Source: Misgurnus anguillicaudatus (Eukaryota > Chordata > Actinopteri > Cypriniformes > Cobitidae). From it: a stretch of 64,000 bases of DNA. Of the stretch, positions 61,137-64,000 are shown one piece after another. Under the pieces are notes generated by a model, which was given only the letters and a program-made list of their open reading frames with translations, ran no database searches and was not told the DNA's origin. The stretch's first letter is position 1; each line of letters begins with the position of its first letter. Both the position numbers and the translations under genes were made by a program. The stretch is taken from positions 5,854,001 through 5,918,000 of the forward strand of contig NC_073346.2 in the NCBI RefSeq assembly GCF_027580225.2. The letters run 5' to 3'.

Positions 61137-61880
61137 AGGGTTGGGAACCAGGAACCGTTCTGTTTTTTAAATGGAACCGGAACTCTTAAGTAATTCTTAA
61201 GTTTCGGTTCTAAAAGCGGTTTCGATGTGATGCACGGGCAAAGCGCTGGGAGCGGTCACTTTAAATAGCCATGTCTTACCTTATGAATATTAATTACATC
61301 GAGCCACTGTTTACAGTCACGCTGGGCTGTTTATGGTACAGTGCGACCCGCGGAGGAGTGCACGTCACAAACTATGAAAAATATAAATTACAGTCTCACC
61401 CAGCGAGATGTCTTCAAGTTCGCATGAACGCAAAAAGGCCAGCAGACTCAGAGTTAGTGCGCAATTATAAACTAATATCAGTGATGACGTGCTGGCTTGG
61501 GGGCAGAACAATGAGGTAAGATATTCTCTCTTGGTCAAGGTTGTGAAAAAGTATCAATATGCACTATGTTACCAGTACAGCATCGGAACGCGTTTTCAGC
61601 ACGGCTGAAGACATTATAACCCCAAAAAGGTTCCTCACTTGAATCGCGTGTTGTTTCACGGATTAAAGTGATTCGATACACACACATGGTGCTGATCCCG
61701 TGGGTGCTCCGGTGATCGACTCGAACACCCACTGAAATGGCAAAGCTCATTTCTTAACATTTGCTTCACATTTCATATCTAAAACCATGCGGAAAACGTG
61801 ACTGCGCCGCTTTCCTCCTCTTCAAAGCGTTTGAGGGCTCCAGAGCGTCTGTCTTTGCTAAGTAACCTAAGCATTGCTTG
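61137..61880. mobile_element. hAT-like element sharing sequence with 8269-9262
   Basis: It begins TAGGGTTGGGAACCAGGAACC, a hAT-type end. From about 61350 it aligns with the 8.3-9.1 kb element (ATGAAAAATATAAA, CAGCGAGATGTCTTCA, GACGTGCTGGCTTGGGG). It lacks the 235-bp MITE found there. The right end is not clear. Confidence 0.6.
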
Positions 61881-63284
61881 ACGTTGTGACGAGCACCCAC
61901 CTGCAGAAAAGAAATCGGCGCCTATGAACAGGCACGTTTGTTAAAAAACGTATTTCTGATCCTCGTTTACATGTTTATATTTCAAAATATATGTATGCAT
62001 TATATATAAGTCTATATGCATCAGTGCGAGCATGCACATACAAAAATTATACAGTATATGACAAGTAATATGACAAAACACTTGCTCCAGCATATAGATC
62101 TTAAATCATACATTTGAGAACTACTCCTGTTAACATGTCCACTTCACTAAGTAGGATCTTACGAGGACTACTTTAACAGGAATAAATGTTATAGTGGCTA
62201 AAAATATTAATTCACTTTAGATCGAAAATATTTTGACAGTGATGAATAAACACAAATGAAATTGTTTAAGTATTGTGGGGCAGTTTATCCCAAGGCTTTT
62301 CTAACATTCATACCATTATTTGATTTATACCATATCAACTGAAATCTAGAAGTATACCGGCGATAGAAATTTTGGCCATGTCATAATAATAATACATGAA
62401 ATACCTTAGTTGTTTGACTCATTTATGGTCCAGCAGGTAATTTCCTCCTTGAGTGGATATGTGCGTGTGTGTTTGTCTGTGATGGACAGGTCCTCGCTGA
62501 TGTTGATTGACAGCCACCCTTGGTAGAATCACTCTTGCCATTTGGGACATTAGTGTGATTATGTAAATCCTGACAGCCGTAGAGAGGGCGGCCCGCGTTA
62601 CGGGTGTCCCACATCCCTGTTCCGTTCTGATGAGCCGCAGTCATGTGTCAATCACACGCGAGCTAAACTCAAACTACACAGCCAACGCTGCCCTTCAGGA
62701 GACTTTCACAGGCCAAAGTGTTTGAAAATACAACTTACATTTCTTCATTAGTGTAGGTTTGCTTTGAGTACTGGAGCTGAGAGAGGCTTTTAGTAGCTCG
62801 AAGTGAATAGAAATGACGGAATGTTGCTTTGAAATGCTAAGTGATAGCAGGTCAGGGAGGTTGTGTGTGTTTCTTATAGTCAAATGTAGCTCAACATCAC
62901 TTCAGATCAAGATTCCAGAAGCCTCTTATATCGTTTATTTGGCTCTGTTGTGTGGAATAAATTTTCGCACTTAATTTCAATTTTAAAAACTAAAAGATAT
63001 CACGCTGATATTTTGGTGCCTGTCATGGCAGCAGCTGAGATAAATGAGAATATTCAGTTTGGTAGTTTTCTGCATGAAATCTTATTTTTTACATAGAAAG
63101 TCAAATAACCAGACCTGAGCTTCAGTTAATAACTGTCCTGATGACATGTTAGTTACTATACTACAAAGGAGTAGTTAATAGTTAAATCGGTTGTTAACAC
63201 TCTTAACAAGCTTTAGGACAATGCTTCTTCATTTATACAGTAATGAATATTATGAACATTTAAGCTTTTGAAATACTACCAGTG
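61881..63284. other. Non-coding; unique-looking block at 62420-62690
   Basis: Most is AT-rich filler. The block at 62420-62690 has balanced composition and TGATTGACAG words, and no repeat resemblance within this window. No coding frame is recognised. Confidence 0.4.
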
Positions 63285-63375
63285 TTGGGGAAAGTTACTT
63301 TTAAAAGTAATGCAGTACAATATTAAGTTACTCCCAAAAAAGTAACTAATTGCGTTACTTAGTTACTTTTCATGG
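63285..63375. repeat. Repeat fragment, GTTGGGGAAAGTTACTTTT type
   Basis: GTGTTGGGGAAAGTTACTTT followed by repeated AAGTAACT/GTTACTT words is a common fish repeat end. It directly abuts the truncated LINE. Confidence 0.6.
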
Positions 63376-64000
63376 AAAGTAAAATGGATACAGTTGAGTT
63401 TTGTTTTAGTCAGTTTGAAACTGTGTCACTTTTGGAAATTCAGGATATTATTCTTCATTTAAAGCGGACATTCTGTTCTAGTGACATTATCCCTGTAAGA
63501 ATACTGAAAGATGGCATTGATTTTATAAGTCCAAGTATTCTATCAATTATCAATATTGGTCTTTATAATGGGGTTTTACCACGCTCTTTAAAGCAAGCTT
63601 CTGTTGAGCCGCTTCTGGAGAAAGACAATCTGGATGTTCATGATCTGAGTAAATTACCGACCAATATCGAAACTTCCTATTTTATCTAAGATTTTAGAAA
63701 AAGTAGTCCTTGGGCAATTAAACACTTCTTAACTAAGTATAATATCTTAATATAATGATAAATTTCAATCAGGTTTTAGATGTAAACATAGTACTGAATC
63801 AGCACTCTTAAGAGTAGTGAATGATCTGTTGCTTATAAATGATGCAGGGAACCATGCTGTCTTAATACTTTTGGATCTTTCTGCAGCGTTCGATACCATC
63901 GACCATTCGATTCTTCTGAACCGGTTAAAGCAGTTTGTGGGAATACAAGGTATGGTGCATTCATGGTTCGCTTCTTATCTAAAGCAAAGATCTTTTATAG
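63372..64000 (+). pseudogene. Frameshifted LINE reverse transcriptase (CR1/L2/Rex1-like), cut by window end
   Basis: The first frame (63372-63689) gives an RT N-terminal region with SDIIPVRILKDG and VLPRSLKQASVEPLLEK. A shift near 63650 moves the match to another frame (NYRPISKLPILSKILEKVV), a stop follows near 63730, and the match resumes with [16 protein letters not shown] and motif [14 protein letters not shown] (about 63865-63905), whose first Asp is catalytic. SAAFDTIDH is typical of CR1/L2/Rex1-type LINEs. The 5' part is missing and the 3' part lies beyond 64000. It is not functional. Confidence 0.85.

Larger units (their letters stand above)
59429..64000 (+). other. ASCC3: ASCC3 intron downstream of the DEVH exon (open at window end)
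   Basis: The donor is GTAACA at 59429. The next ASCC3 exon was not found before 64000. The interval holds repeat fragments at 60.3-60.7, 61.1-61.9 and 63.3-64.0 kb and otherwise unique-looking AT-rich DNA. Confidence 0.8.

Overview
The window is a stretch of vertebrate chromosome, almost certainly from a teleost and probably a cypriniform fish. The evidence is three canonical vertebrate helicase exons, AT-rich non-coding DNA, microsatellites, and a very dense load of DNA-transposon families (hAT, Harbinger-like, TTAA-target MITEs, foldback elements, a THAP-bearing P-like element) plus LINE fragments typical of fish genomes. The species is inferred from repeat content, not proven.

The only host gene I can support is ASCC3 (activating signal cointegrator 1 complex subunit 3, a Ski2-like helicase), on the plus strand. 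Three consecutive phase-0 coding exons are visible at 26463-26666, 27044-27184 and 59264-59428. Joined, they give 170 residues of the first helicase cassette, from the Q-motif-like region through Walker A (APTGAGKT) and motif Ia to the DEVH box. The first two exons are 377 bp apart. The second and third are separated by a 32,079 bp intron. Positions 1-26462 are upstream intron, or possibly include small exons I cannot recognise; 59429-64000 is the next intron.

The rest is intronic and dominated by mobile elements. 1.5-6.2 kb: four-level nest of elements. 8-10 kb: hAT-like element interrupted by a MITE, then a ~460 bp block repeated almost identically at 19.6 kb. 12.1-13.5 kb: foldback element with a THAP-exon relic and exact target duplication. 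15.2-17.7 kb: second copy of a GGGCCC-ended element, then a hAT with exact 8-bp target duplication. 21.6 kb: GC-rich Harbinger-type MITE. 24.9-35.7 kb: hAT relics, TTAA MITEs, hairpins and a large palindrome. 36.4-47.1 kb: further hAT and MITE copies, a decayed minus-strand LINE carrying a hairpin MITE, and a foldback element split by a hAT. 53-56.7 kb: hAT, then a young LINE with an uninterrupted reverse transcriptase frame flanked by a direct repeat of about 159 bp. 56.7-59.2 kb: inverted-repeat elements, the last ending only about 28 bp before an ASCC3 exon. 63.3-64 kb: frameshifted CR1/L2/Rex1-type LINE running off the window.

I found no rRNA, tRNA, CRISPR array, operon or previously undescribed multi-gene system. 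The most unusual items are the LINE with its very long target duplication, the THAP-containing foldback element, the near-identical 460-bp intronic duplication with no transposon hallmarks, and the transposon end adjoining an ASCC3 splice acceptor. All alignments were made by eye; identities and edges are approximate unless exact target duplications are stated.
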